The notes under the pieces are model-generated. The model was not told the DNA's origin. It saw only the letters and a program-made list of their open reading frames with translations, and did no database searches. A DNA stretch of 64,000 nt from an uncultured Clostridia bacterium (GTDB taxonomy: Bacteria > Bacillota > Clostridia > UBA1381 > UMGS1253): assembly GCA_934456295.1 (NCBI GenBank), contig CAKSHB010000003.1:1-64000 (forward strand), written 5' to 3'. The position numbers were made by a program, and so were the translations under genes. Shown in pieces: positions 1-8,120 of this stretch; position 1 is the stretch's first letter; each line of letters starts with the position of its first letter.

Positions 1-187
1 GATCCGAATACCGCTTGCCGCTGTCGTAGCACAGCCGTTCGCCGCAGCGGACCTCCACGCGGTACGCGCTCTGCCGGACGCCGTTTACGTTTCCGCGCAG
101 CTTCCAGGAAAACCGCGCCGCCTCGTCGATGCCCATCGGGTCGGGCAGATCGTTGACCATCAGGTCGTAAAGCTCAAAATTCTTCAT
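1..187 (-). CDS. alpha-L-rhamnosidase (GH78-like), N-terminal fragment
   Basis: Partial gene running off the left edge; only about 62 residues are visible. The start is the ATG whose complement ends at 187, preceded on the minus strand by AAAGGA about 7 bases upstream. The peptide has the pattern N-x-x-x-x-P-x-G-I-D-x-x-x-x-R-F-S-W-K-L, then R-Q-S-A-Y-R-V-E-V, which is how the N-terminal module of family 78 rhamnosidases begins. Those enzymes release terminal rhamnose from pectic rhamnogalacturonan and glycosides. No signal peptide is visible. The gene lies in the GC-rich segment that seems foreign to the rest of the window, so it may not belong to this organism. The family call rests on a short N-terminal pattern only. 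Confidence 0.6.
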   Translation of the reverse strand, partial: MKNFELYDLMVNDLPDPMGIDEAARFSWKLRGNVNGVRQSAYRVEVRCGERLCYDSGKRYSD

Positions 188-255
188 ATGCACAATCCTT
201 TCATGATGCTTCTGTTTGTCATTATAGCACACAGCGTTCCGCGCCGCAAGGGGTT

Positions 256-718
256 TTACGCTGCGTTTTCCGCTTTTTCGCAATAAATTGTCACCTCGGT
301 ATCGCCGTGGATCCAGTACAGCGCCTCGTCGCCGTACAGCTTCTCGCCCCAGCCGGCGCGCTTCCAGAGAATCCCCGTCACGACGTATCCCTCCGGCGCC
401 GACGCGGCGATGCGCACCGACCGGCCGTCCCGGAAAAACCGCGTTTCGGTATAGGCGTCGCCGTTGACCAGCGCGCTTCCCTCCGCGCCCTCAAAGCGCA
501 GCGTCAGGGTGTGCAGCGGTACATCGAACCATTCCGCCAGCTGACTGCGCATGCTCGCGCTGCGTCCGGCCAGAAATTTGTCCAGATTCTGCACGGATTT
601 GTACCAGTTTTTCAGGCTGCCGCCGTCGCCCGGCCAGCGCTTGAAGTTCCACTCGATGATATCCTCGATCCGCTCTGCGGCCGCCTCCGCGCGGTCCCGA
701 CAAAGGTCGCTGCGCAGC
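256..718 (-). CDS. CotH-like spore-coat kinase protein, C-terminal fragment
   Basis: The reading frame is open from its stop at 256 back to at least the join near 718, so the methionine at 594 is internal and the 5' part is lost. The visible peptide has a helical stretch with R-I-E-D-I-I-E-W-N-F, W-Y-K-S-V-Q-N-L-D-K-F-L and R-S-x-x-M-R-S-Q-L, like the end of CotH domains (protein kinases of the spore coat and of secreted bacterial proteins). A beta-rich tail of about 65 residues follows (G-S-A-L-V-N-G, F-F-R-D-G, S-A-P-E-G-Y). The kinase active site is not in the fragment. Upstream of the GH78 fragment by 68 bases on the same strand, possibly co-transcribed. GC-rich codon use differs from the rest of the window. 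The family call is moderate. Confidence 0.45.
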
Positions 719-735
719 GCGGTATCGATTGCAAG
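710..735. other. abrupt junction between two sequence types
   Basis: To the left the sequence is GC-rich and encodes minus-strand proteins cut at their 5' ends. To the right it becomes AT-richer and enters a tex gene in the middle of a highly conserved segment (V-S-I-A-R-R-L-Q-D-P-L-A-E-L, first codons at 722-742). Both genes are broken at the same point. A chimeric assembly or a recombination event would both give this picture; a misjoin is simpler because no mobile element, repeat or att-like sequence is visible. Confidence 0.6.
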
Positions 736-1594
736 AAGATTGCAGGACCCTCTTGCCGAGCTTGTTAAAATCGACCCGAAATCAGTCGGGGTCGGTCAGT
801 ATCAGCATGACATGCCCCAGTCAAGACTCGGCGAAACTCTCGGCGGAGTGGTTGAGGATTGTGTAAATAAGGTCGGCGTTGATTTGAACACGGCGTCCGC
901 GCCGCTTTTGTCATATGTGTCGGGGCTGTCGGCGGCGGTTGCAAAAAATGTTGTGGCATATCGAGAGGAAAACGGCGCATTCACCTCGCGCACACAGATT
1001 AAAAAAGTACCGAAGCTCGGTCCGAAGGCATATGAGCAGTGCGCAGGATTTTTGCGCATACCCGATGCGGCAAATGTGCTCGATAACACGGGTGTGCACC
1101 CCGAATCGTATGACGCGGCAAAAAAGCTGCTCGATTTGTTCGGCGTAAAAAAAGAAAGCGTAAAAAACGGCGGCGCTGCCGATATTGTGCAGAAAATAAA
1201 AGAGGCCGGCGTTTGCGAAACTGCGGAGAAATGCGGAGTCGGCGCACCGACTCTCAGAGATATTGCCGCAGAGCTTGCAAAGCCGGGACGCGATTTGCGC
1301 GACGATTTGCCTGCACCCATGCTGCGCACCGACGTTATGGACATGAAGGATTTGAAGCCCGGCATGAAGATGCGCGGTACGGTCAGAAATGTAATTGATT
1401 TCGGCGTATTTGTGGATATAGGAGTGCATCAGGACGGGCTTGTCCATATATCGCAGATTGTTGACCGCTACATAAAGCACCCATCCGAGGCGCTGAAGGT
1501 GGGCGATATTGTTGATGTGTATGTGCTCGGCGTGGATATTGAAAAAAAGCGCATATCACTGACAATGCTTGAGAGTAAGGCGCCGAAAGCATAA
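719..1594 (+). pseudogene. tex: Tex RNA-binding transcription accessory protein, 5'-truncated
   Basis: Encodes only about the last 290 residues of Tex, normally a 700-780 residue RNA-binding protein with a YqgF-like nuclease domain, helix-hairpin-helix motifs and a terminal S1 domain. Visible: the end of the YqgF region and the conserved I-G/S-V-G-Q-Y-Q-H-D linker, the HhH block (V-G-V-D-L-N-T-A-S, then L-G-P-K-A-Y-E-Q-C-A-G-F-L), and the S1 domain (M-R-G-T-V-R-N-V-I-D-F-G-V-F-V-D-I-G at about 1372-1425, then K-K-R-I-S-L-T-M). The frame stays open upstream to 551, but those residues are a shadow of the CotH-like strand and match nothing in Tex. The gene is cut at the junction, not decayed. 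It may be whole in the real genome if the join is artificial. Confidence 0.8.
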
Positions 1595-1631
1595 TAAAGA
1601 TATAAAGGAATAAAGTATAACCAAAAGAGCA

Positions 1632-1670
1632 AAAAACACGGAGTAATAAAAAATATTGCTCCGTGTTTTT
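1632..1670. terminator. bidirectional terminator between tex and metY
   Basis: A 12-base stem (1632-1643 with 1659-1670) has an A-run on one side and a T-run on the other, so it can end both convergent genes. Confidence 0.85.
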
Positions 1671-1686
1671 ATTATTTAAGAAAAAT

Positions 1687-2952
1687 TTATGCATTTTCAA
1701 GCGCCTGTGCGATGTCCTCAATAATATCATCGGAATTTTCAAGCCCGACGGAAAGACGTATAAGACCGGGTGCGATACCTGCCGAGTCAAGCTGCTCGTC
1801 CGAGAGCTGACGGTGGGTTGAGCTTGCGGGGTGAAGCACGCATGTACGTATGTCGGCAACGTGCACAACAAGCGATACAAGCTTTAAGCTGTCAATAAAA
1901 CGCACGCCTGCGTCGCGTCCGCCCTTCAGCGTGAAGGCAATTACGCCGCTGCAGCCATCGGGCAGATATTTTTTTGCCGTGTCCTTATACGGATAGCTGT
2001 CAAGCGTGGGATAGCTGACCGACTCAACTTTTTCGTGACCTGCGAGAAAATGCGCAACCGTGTCGGCATTTTTGCAGTGACGTTCCATTCTTATCGGCAG
2101 CGTTTCCATGCCCTGGTTTACGATAAATGCGCCTGTTGCGCTCTGGCACACACCCATGTCACGCATGAGTTGTACGCGCGCTTTTACAATGTAGGCGCTT
2201 TTGCCGAAATCTTTTGTATATATAACGCCGTGATATGACTCGTCGGGCTCCGTAAACTCGCGGAATTTGCCGTTCGTCCAGTCGAAATTGCCGGAGTCAA
2301 CTATCGCTCCGCCGACCTGCAAAGCATGACCGTCAAGATACTTTGTGGTTGAATGTGTTATAATGTCTGCTCCGAATTCAATCGGACGGCACAAAACGGG
2401 TGTGGCAAATGTGTTGTCAACAATAAGCGGTACGCCGTTCTCGTGCGCTATACGCGCAAAACGCTCGATATCAAAAATCGCAATTGTGGGGTTTGAAATC
2501 GTTTCGCCGAAAACCGCCTTTGTGTTTTCTCTGAAAGCGGCGCGTATCTCGTCGTCAGAGGCGTTATTGTCAACAAAAGTCACCTCTATGCCGAGTTTTT
2601 TGAGCGTGACGCAAAACAGGTTCATTGTTCCGCCGTATATGGAGGAAGCGCTTATGAAATGGTCGCCGCTGCCCAAAATGTTCAGCACGGCAAGCATGTT
2701 TGCCGCCTGTCCCGATGAGGTGAACAGCGCACCGACGCCGCCCTCAAGTGAGGCGAGCTTTTTTTCGACTGCGTCAACGGTCGGATTGCTGAGGCGTGAG
2801 TAGAAAAATCCTTCTTCGCTCAAATCAAAAAGTTTTGCCACCTGCTCGGTGGAATTATATTTGAATGTTGTGCTCTGATATATCGGCAGAGCGCGGCTTT
2901 CGCCGTTTTGCGGTTCATAGCCTTCATGAAGGCATTTTGTTTCAATTTTCAC
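1687..2952 (-). CDS. metY: O-acetylhomoserine sulfhydrylase
   Basis: PLP enzyme that makes homocysteine from O-acetylhomoserine and sulfide, in the cytoplasm; 421 residues, normal for the family. The PLP lysine is K204 in S-T-T-K-Y-L-D-G-H, and the N-terminal T-K-C-L-H-x-G and Y-Q-S-T-T-F blocks are as in OAH sulfhydrylases rather than cystathionine synthases, as is the long insert after the lysine. I chose the GTG at 2952: AAAGGAG lies 8 bases before it, while the next GTG upstream (2961) would abut that ribosome binding site. Starts 46 bases after the GH26-like gene on the same strand and may be read from its promoter, though the gap also has a TATAAT-like box. Substrate partner: MetA at 24575 makes O-acetylhomoserine. 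Confidence 0.9.
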   Translation of the reverse strand: MKIETKCLHEGYEPQNGESRALPIYQSTTFKYNSTEQVAKLFDLSEEGFFYSRLSNPTVDAVEKKLASLEGGVGALFTSSGQAANMLAVLNILGSGDHFISASSIYGGTMNLFCVTLKKLGIEVTFVDNNASDDEIRAAFRENTKAVFGETISNPTIAIFDIERFARIAHENGVPLIVDNTFATPVLCRPIEFGADIITHSTTKYLDGHALQVGGAIVDSGNFDWTNGKFREFTEPDESYHGVIYTKDFGKSAYIVKARVQLMRDMGVCQSATGAFIVNQGMETLPIRMERHCKNADTVAHFLAGHEKVESVSYPTLDSYPYKDTAKKYLPDGCSGVIAFTLKGGRDAGVRFIDSLKLVSLVVHVADIRTCVLHPASSTHRQLSDEQLDSAGIAPGLIRLSVGLENSDDIIEDIAQALENA

Positions 2953-2998
2953 CTTATACACTCCTTTTTGCGATGCTTTTGCGTTATAATTTTATGCG

Positions 2999-4690
2999 TT
3001 ATTTTTTATAGCTTTTTATGCCCTCACGGAAGGCGGCTGTTGTATCCTCGGTTTCGTCAAGGAAATACGGACGGGCAAGCTGCTTGTATGTTTCGGGGCG
3101 CATGTCATAGTCGGCGCTGCTCCACCAGAGCGCAGCCCTCACATTTTCGTATTTTTTAATTTGGGCAAACATATCCGTTATCCATGCCGCTTTGTCACCG
3201 CCGACAGAGCTTGATGCAAATTCGGTTATGATGAACGGGAATTTTCCGAAAACGTTCATGTACTTATCGTAAGGCTCTTTGTAGATTTCGTCAAATGTGC
3301 GCCATTTCTCGTGATACAGATCTTTATAGTATTCGCCGGTATTGTAGCCCGTGAGGCCTATGAGCTGAACATAGTTATCGCCCGGGTAATACGAAACATA
3401 TGAGTTCCAGTGTGCCGGAGGGCAGTCCTCTGCATTGGGGTTAAAAATCCATATGGCGTTATCAACGCCCTCCTCTTGGAATATATCGTAAATCCTGCGC
3501 CAGTTTTCGATAAATATTTCGGGGTCGGAAAGCGACGCAACGCCCGAGTAGTTTACCCAGTCACTGTTCATCTCGTTATTGAGCCTGAACAGGAACGGAT
3601 GGCCGAAACGTTTTGCTCCGCGCGCAAATTCGCGTATCTGTTCGTCGAGAAGTCCGTCATACATATCGAAGTTTATGTTTTTGCCGAAAAGGTCGTCATT
3701 GTTGAAGTTTGAAACCTGCAAGGTCATTTCGGTAAACTTTCCGTCGTTGTGGAAACGCTGCATTTCTTCAACAGGAAAGCCCCATTCGAGGTTAACATAG
3801 TGGAGCGCGAAGTCGAAGTTATAATCAACCTTCTTTTCGAGGTCCTTGAACCACTGATAGTTGCGCTCCTTCTGATATGAACCGTCAACAAAAAGTCCCC
3901 ATTTCATCGTGCCCTTTGTGTTAAGCTCGTCAAAAAGCTTTCTTGTTTCGGCGTTCCAGCTGTCGGGTACGCCGGGCTTATAATCGCATTTGAAGATATT
4001 TTCGCCCTCAATTTTTATCTCCTCAAAAGAGTTTATTATCTCATCTATAACGGGCGCATTTTTTTCATAGTCCTTCGTTTTAAACATAACCCTGAAAAAT
4101 GCCTGCGGACCCGTTTTTGAAAGCACAAAGAAATATGTATAGTCGTTCCGGCGCTCAATAAGCTGCTTTTCGGGGCTGCGCGTGAGCGATATGCGCTGAG
4201 CCTTTGCGCCGTCATGCTCAAATGTTGTGTTTTCACGTATTGTTATGTTGTTTTTTTCGATATAGTGGTCATCAAGGTAATAGTTGTTGAGATAGTTGTC
4301 TATAAAATATGTCGGGTCCTCATACGGCGCCCATTCGCGCGTTACAATTACCGTCATATCGTCGTTGTACGCCTTTATCTGCTCGGGGCTTATCGACAAA
4401 TCAAAATGCATGTTGTCGGGAAAAGACAGCATGTATCCCTTCGGGCGGTCAATCAGAACTTTGTGTCCGTCGGCGGTTGAAACGATTTCCTCCTGTATGG
4501 TCGGCTCGGTATTTGTGACCTCATGATACTTTGATGTGATTTTGTTTTTTGCGAGCTGCATAAAGTTTGCCGGGTCACGGAAAAATCCCTTCGTTATAAG
4601 GATGTACAGTATGGCTGCAAAAACTGCGGCAGTAACCGCACATATAACAATCCTTTTTGTCTTTTTTGAACCTGTTTTTTCTGAATTCAT
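2999..4690 (-). CDS. membrane-anchored GH26-like glycosidase
   Basis: 563 residues. A basic N-terminus and one hydrophobic segment (about residues 13-34) with no clear cleavage site suggest a membrane anchor with the enzyme outside. Residues ~50-240 form a domain I do not recognise (contains Y-F-I-D-N-Y-L-N-N-Y-Y and a proline-rich turn). Residues ~250-545 look like a GH26 beta-mannanase-type TIM barrel: F-R-L-N-N-E-M-N-S-D-W with the likely acid/base E373, and F-I-I-T-E-F-A-S-S-S with the likely nucleophile E490, plus the aromatic strand L-W-W-S-S-A-D-Y. GH26 enzymes normally have H before the acid (R-x-x-H-E-x-N); here it is N. Substrate could be a beta-mannan or mixed glucan; not decided by sequence. 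Own promoter at 4772-4800. Confidence 0.7.
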   Translation of the reverse strand: MNSEKTGSKKTKRIVICAVTAAVFAAILYILITKGFFRDPANFMQLAKNKITSKYHEVTNTEPTIQEEIVSTADGHKVLIDRPKGYMLSFPDNMHFDLSISPEQIKAYNDDMTVIVTREWAPYEDPTYFIDNYLNNYYLDDHYIEKNNITIRENTTFEHDGAKAQRISLTRSPEKQLIERRNDYTYFFVLSKTGPQAFFRVMFKTKDYEKNAPVIDEIINSFEEIKIEGENIFKCDYKPGVPDSWNAETRKLFDELNTKGTMKWGLFVDGSYQKERNYQWFKDLEKKVDYNFDFALHYVNLEWGFPVEEMQRFHNDGKFTEMTLQVSNFNNDDLFGKNINFDMYDGLLDEQIREFARGAKRFGHPFLFRLNNEMNSDWVNYSGVASLSDPEIFIENWRRIYDIFQEEGVDNAIWIFNPNAEDCPPAHWNSYVSYYPGDNYVQLIGLTGYNTGEYYKDLYHEKWRTFDEIYKEPYDKYMNVFGKFPFIITEFASSSVGGDKAAWITDMFAQIKKYENVRAALWWSSADYDMRPETYKQLARPYFLDETEDTTAAFREGIKSYKK

Positions 4691-4771
4691 AAAAATCTCC
4701 GTTCTGTCCGTCGGAACTTACGAAAAGCCTGCGCAAAAATCCGTGCGGACCGATAATAATATGCACATAAT

Positions 4772-4800
4772 AAGATATCATATAAGGCGGAAATTGTCAA
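4772..4800 (-). promoter_or_regulatory. promoter of the GH26-like gene
   Basis: On the minus strand TTGACA (4800-4795), 17-base spacer, TATCTT (4777-4772). Confidence 0.7.
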
Positions 4801-4823
4801 CGCCAAGCATGAAGTACAAAAAT

Positions 4824-4861
4824 AAAAAGGCAGAAAATACGGGAAAGAATTTCTGCCTTTT
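4824..4861 (-). terminator. terminator after the Gfo/Idh/MocA gene
   Basis: A 12-13 base stem (4824-4836 with 4850-4861) with an intervening loop of 13 bases; on the minus strand it ends in a T-run. Confidence 0.8.
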
Positions 4862-4891
4862 AAAACAAATATGTAATACGGTATGCGAAAC

Positions 4892-6133
4892 TTACAAATC
4901 AAAATTTTCACGCGTTTTCCATGCACCGTTCGTGAAGTCCGGTATTTCAACGCTTGTGCCGCCGTTTGCGATAGACTGCTCCGAAAGCGGTGTTATGCAC
5001 ATCCATGCGGCTGCGTCATAAACGTCTATCGGCATGGTGGTGCCGTTTCTCACGGCGTCAAAAAATGCGCTGAAAACAAAGTAATCCATACCGCCGTGCC
5101 CCATTTCAATTTCTTCGGGCGTTATATTGCGCCAACACCGGGGCAGATATTTTTCCTCATAATTTTTTGCGTTGTCCATAACTTTTCTGTAATGTTCAAC
5201 CGTTTCAAACGCTTCCTCGTCGCCGTCGAGAAAAATCGAGTTTGTGTTTTCTTCATACATGCCCTTTGTGCCGCGCACGGTAAATTCGCGGCTGTAGGAG
5301 CGCGGAAGTGTCGTGTCAAGACGAAGGGATATCGTTTCGCCGTTTGCACATGTTATCAATGTGTTCACAATGTCGCCCTGTTTAAAATCCGCACCTATTA
5401 AAGCCTTATTTTCAAATGTGCCGGCACGGTCGGATATGTATTGTTTCAGACCGGCGGCTTTTGATGCAACCGAAACAAGGCGCACCATGCGGTTTCCGCG
5501 GTTTATGTTCAAAAGCTTTGCTATCGGGCCGAGCTCATGCGTGGGATAATTTTCACAGTTTCGGTTCAGATAGTTGTTGAGGCGGTAGTGGCGGTTTTCT
5601 TTGCCGAAGGCAATCTCTTCGCGTATATCGTGCGCATATGCGCCGTGACAGTGCACAATTTCGCCGAAAAGACCGTCGCGCACAATATTTCGTATGAGCA
5701 TTTCGTTTTTTCCGTAGCAGCAGTTTTCAAGAAACATAAACGGTGTTTTTGTCTGCTCATATGTGCTGACAAGTCTGAAACAGTCATCAACGCTGTATGC
5801 ACCGCCAACCTCGATTGCAACACATTTTCCGGCTTTCATGGCATCAACTGCGATGTCCACATGTGACTCCCAGCCCGAAAAAACCATTACCGCATCTATG
5901 TCGCTGCGCGCAAGAAGCTTTTTGTAGTCAGCCTCTTTGTCGGGCGTATCAAAGCTTTTTTCGGAGATAATCTTTGCCGCTTTGTCGCGTCTGTCCTCAT
6001 ATATGTCGCATACAGCCGCAATTCTTACGTTCGGAATGGAGAGGATTGTGCTGATGTTGCCGCCGCCCGTCTTTCCCAGACCGCGGCTCCCGAGACCGAT
6101 AACGGCTGTGTTTATTTGTTTTGTGCTGTTCAT
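4892..6133 (-). CDS. Gfo/Idh/MocA family NAD(P)-dependent sugar oxidoreductase
   Basis: Cytoplasmic dehydrogenase of the glucose-fructose oxidoreductase/inositol dehydrogenase family. The Rossmann loop is V-I-G-L-G-S-R-G near the N-terminus, followed by A-A-V-C-D-I-Y, and the conserved E-V-G-G strand (usually E-K-P) replaces the usual lysine motif, with N-Y-P-T-H-E-L-G-P further on matching the catalytic histidine region (residues ~195-205). 413 residues, somewhat long, with a C-terminal extension typical of the DUF-type Gfo group that acts on glycosides or amino sugars. Start at 6133 chosen because AAAGGACG lies 10 bases upstream; the longer frame to 6178 lacks a site. Divergent from an AraC regulator; the pair is probably a regulator-target unit. 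Substrate unknown. Confidence 0.8.
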   Translation of the reverse strand: MNSTKQINTAVIGLGSRGLGKTGGGNISTILSIPNVRIAAVCDIYEDRRDKAAKIISEKSFDTPDKEADYKKLLARSDIDAVMVFSGWESHVDIAVDAMKAGKCVAIEVGGAYSVDDCFRLVSTYEQTKTPFMFLENCCYGKNEMLIRNIVRDGLFGEIVHCHGAYAHDIREEIAFGKENRHYRLNNYLNRNCENYPTHELGPIAKLLNINRGNRMVRLVSVASKAAGLKQYISDRAGTFENKALIGADFKQGDIVNTLITCANGETISLRLDTTLPRSYSREFTVRGTKGMYEENTNSIFLDGDEEAFETVEHYRKVMDNAKNYEEKYLPRCWRNITPEEIEMGHGGMDYFVFSAFFDAVRNGTTMPIDVYDAAAWMCITPLSEQSIANGGTSVEIPDFTNGAWKTRENFDL

Positions 6134-6262
6134 GATAAAAACACGTCCTTTCGGAGCAGATTTATAATAGCTCTGCAATTATGCTATCACAGGAGCATGG
6201 ATATGTAAATGTAATAAGTTGACCAAAAACTGTGTTTTTTTATCATTTTAAAAATCAAAAAC

Positions 6263-6291
6263 TTGACTCGGGGCAAAAAAACATGTAATAT
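6263..6291 (+). promoter_or_regulatory. promoter of the AraC-family gene
   Basis: TTGACT (6263-6268), 17-base spacer, TAATAT (6286-6291), about 50 bases before the GTG start. It lies in the 206-base divergent region with the oxidoreductase gene. Confidence 0.75.
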
Positions 6292-6339
6292 GATTTTACA
6301 AATACAGCATATAAATATGGGAAAAGGGGCGGTATAAGG

Positions 6340-7170
6340 GTGGAAAAGCTTGTAAAAAAAGGCGAAGAGGGCATAAGCTTCTATGATTGTGCGGAGAAGG
6401 ACTTTTTTATATGTGCAATAGGATATAATGACTTTAATTTCGTTGAGCCGATAAAGGCCGCATATCCGCGCAACACATACACAATACACATAGTGCTCGG
6501 CGGCAGCGGAACGCTTTGTATCGGAGATAAGGTATATGAAGTAAAGGAGCGCAGTTTGTTTTTTACGGCGCCCGATGTCAGCATAGCCTATTATCCCGAT
6601 GAGGATAATCTGTGGGATTACGTATGGTTTGGGTTTACGGGGGAAAATTCCGAAATATATGCGCAGAAAATGGGCTTGTCGCAGCAAAATCCCGTAACAA
6701 AAATAAAGGATTTCGGTGCGGTATATTCGGAGCTGCACAGTATATTCGGACGGCTGGAAAGCACGGGAACGGCAGGATATTATGACGTTATGGCATCATT
6801 TTACAGAATACTTGATATAAACAGCGCGGAAAGGAAGGATACGCCGCAGGAGCTGTGCGGCATTGCAGAGATGTATCTCGAATGTCATTACCGTTCGCCC
6901 TCCTTCAGCGTGGAAAATATGTGCCGTGCGCTGAACGTGAGCCATTCGCACCTATGCAGAGAATATAAGAAGAAAAACGGCGAAACGATAATAAGCAGGC
7001 TTGTTAAAATGCGCATAAATGAGGCGTGCACGCTACTGTCCGGCAGCATGCTGAGTGTAAGTGAGATTGCATATTCGGCAGGCTTCCGCGACAGTGTTCA
7101 CTTTATGAAAACCTTCAGAAAACACATGGATATGAGTCCGTCGGAATACAGAAAAAATACGAAAATATAA
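6340..7170 (+). CDS. AraC-family transcriptional regulator
   Basis: 276 residues with the standard two-part plan: an N-terminal cupin-like sensing domain (residues ~30-130, with T-I-H-I-V-L-G-G-S-G and Y-V-W-F-G-F) and two C-terminal helix-turn-helix motifs (residues ~185-272; V-E-N-M-C-R-A-L-N-V-S-H-S-H-L-C-R, then V-S-E-I-A-Y-S-A-G-F-R-D-S-V-H-F-M-K-T-F-R-K-H with the family signature, ending M-S-P-S-E-Y-R). GTG start with AAAAGGGG 10 bases upstream. Such regulators commonly sense sugars and activate catabolic genes; the divergent Gfo/Idh/MocA gene is the obvious target. Confidence 0.9.
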   Translation: MEKLVKKGEEGISFYDCAEKDFFICAIGYNDFNFVEPIKAAYPRNTYTIHIVLGGSGTLCIGDKVYEVKERSLFFTAPDVSIAYYPDEDNLWDYVWFGFTGENSEIYAQKMGLSQQNPVTKIKDFGAVYSELHSIFGRLESTGTAGYYDVMASFYRILDINSAERKDTPQELCGIAEMYLECHYRSPSFSVENMCRALNVSHSHLCREYKKKNGETIISRLVKMRINEACTLLSGSMLSVSEIAYSAGFRDSVHFMKTFRKHMDMSPSEYRKNTKI

Positions 7171-7195
7171 AAAGATAATTTTTATGAAAAAAGAC

Positions 7196-7223
7196 TTGAT
7201 TATACAAGAAAATATGATATAAT
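7196..7223 (+). promoter_or_regulatory. promoter of the TetR-family gene
   Basis: TTGATT (7196-7201), 16-base spacer, perfect TATAAT (7218-7223). Confidence 0.8.
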
Positions 7224-7239
7224 TGGCATATAAGCCAAT
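7222..7239. promoter_or_regulatory. likely TetR operator palindrome
   Basis: Perfect 18-base inverted repeat ATTGGC-ATATAA-GCCAAT that begins at the last bases of the -10 box and covers the expected transcription start. Position and symmetry are those of an autoregulatory operator for the TetR-type protein encoded 22 bases further on. Confidence 0.7.
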
Positions 7240-7261
7240 AAATATGCAAAGGAGGTGTGTT

Positions 7262-7990
7262 ATGGCACAGAGAAGAGACAGCGCGGCAGCGAGAAAAAGA
7301 ATTTTGTCGTCATGCGTAAAGCTGTTTATAGAAAAGGGATATGCAAATACAACAATGGCTGAAATTGTGAGAGAGTCGGACGTTTCAAACAGTACGTTCC
7401 AGAACATATTTCACTCAAAAAGCGGAGCGCTGATGGATTTGGTGGAGTTTATGTTTGCAAACCAGTTTCGCAATGCGAGGCGCATGATACCCGAGGGGGC
7501 AAGCGCTGCCTTTACATATGCGCTTGAAACATCAATACAGATGGCGCTTGTGGAGGCAAATGAAAACCTGCGCGAAATTTATGTTGAGGCATACACATTT
7601 CCGCAGACTGCCGAATATATTTTTCAGCAGACGTCAAGTGAGATTTATAAAATTTTCAGTCCGTATATGCCGCAGTGCAGCGAGAGCGATTTTTATGAGC
7701 TTGAAATCGGAACGGCAGGGATTATGCGCAGCTATATGGTAAAGCCGTGCGACAAATATTTTACGCTGGAGAAAAAGCTTGCACGTTTTCTGTCTATGAC
7801 GCTTGATATATACGGTGTACCGAAAGAAGAGCGTGAAAAAATTATCGGATACATAACAATGGCGGATATACGCGGTCTTGTAAACCGTGTTATGCAGGAT
7901 CTTTTTACGGAGCTTGCCATGAAATTTGATTTCAGATTTGATGAAGGGGCATGGGTCGAAGAAAAGCCGGCTGAAGAGGTATCGGTTTAG
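7262..7990 (+). CDS. TetR/AcrR-family transcriptional regulator
   Basis: 242 residues. The N-terminal ~60 residues form the family's helix-turn-helix (R-K-R-I-L-S-S-C-V-K-L-F-I-E-K-G-Y-A-N-T-T-M-A-E-I with S-D-V-S-N-S-T-F-Q-N-I-F-H-S-K as recognition region); the rest is an all-helical ligand/dimer domain of unknown ligand. The start at 7262 has AAAGGAGG six bases upstream; the longer frame from 7223 lacks one. The palindrome at 7222-7239 suggests self-repression. It is followed after 130 bases by the two giant surface-protein genes in the same direction, so it may also control them. The C-terminal domain is Met- and Tyr-rich and not one I can assign. Confidence 0.85.
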   Translation: MAQRRDSAAARKRILSSCVKLFIEKGYANTTMAEIVRESDVSNSTFQNIFHSKSGALMDLVEFMFANQFRNARRMIPEGASAAFTYALETSIQMALVEANENLREIYVEAYTFPQTAEYIFQQTSSEIYKIFSPYMPQCSESDFYELEIGTAGIMRSYMVKPCDKYFTLEKKLARFLSMTLDIYGVPKEEREKIIGYITMADIRGLVNRVMQDLFTELAMKFDFRFDEGAWVEEKPAEEVSV

Positions 7991-8034
7991 AAAGACGTAT
8001 TGGTTTGGTGAGAATTGTCTGTTCTGACTGAAAC

Positions 8035-8049
8035 ATCGGTTTAACCGAT
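8035..8049. promoter_or_regulatory. palindrome upstream of the giant surface operon
   Basis: ATCGGTT-T-AACCGAT, a perfect 15-base inverted repeat 71 bases before the start of the 2611-residue protein. It shares the ATYGG...CCRAT edges with the palindrome at 7222-7239 but is three bases shorter, so a second site for the same TetR protein is possible and not shown. Confidence 0.4.
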
Positions 8050-8120
8050 AAAAAGCAAGTAATTCAGGCAAATAAATTAAAGCGATAAATAAAAAATGCA
8101 GTTGAAATGGAGGAGATGGT

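Noticed and set aside
551..718. N-terminal extension of the tex frame
   Set aside because: It is antisense to the CotH-like gene and has no Tex-like residues; the real Tex sequence starts at the junction.
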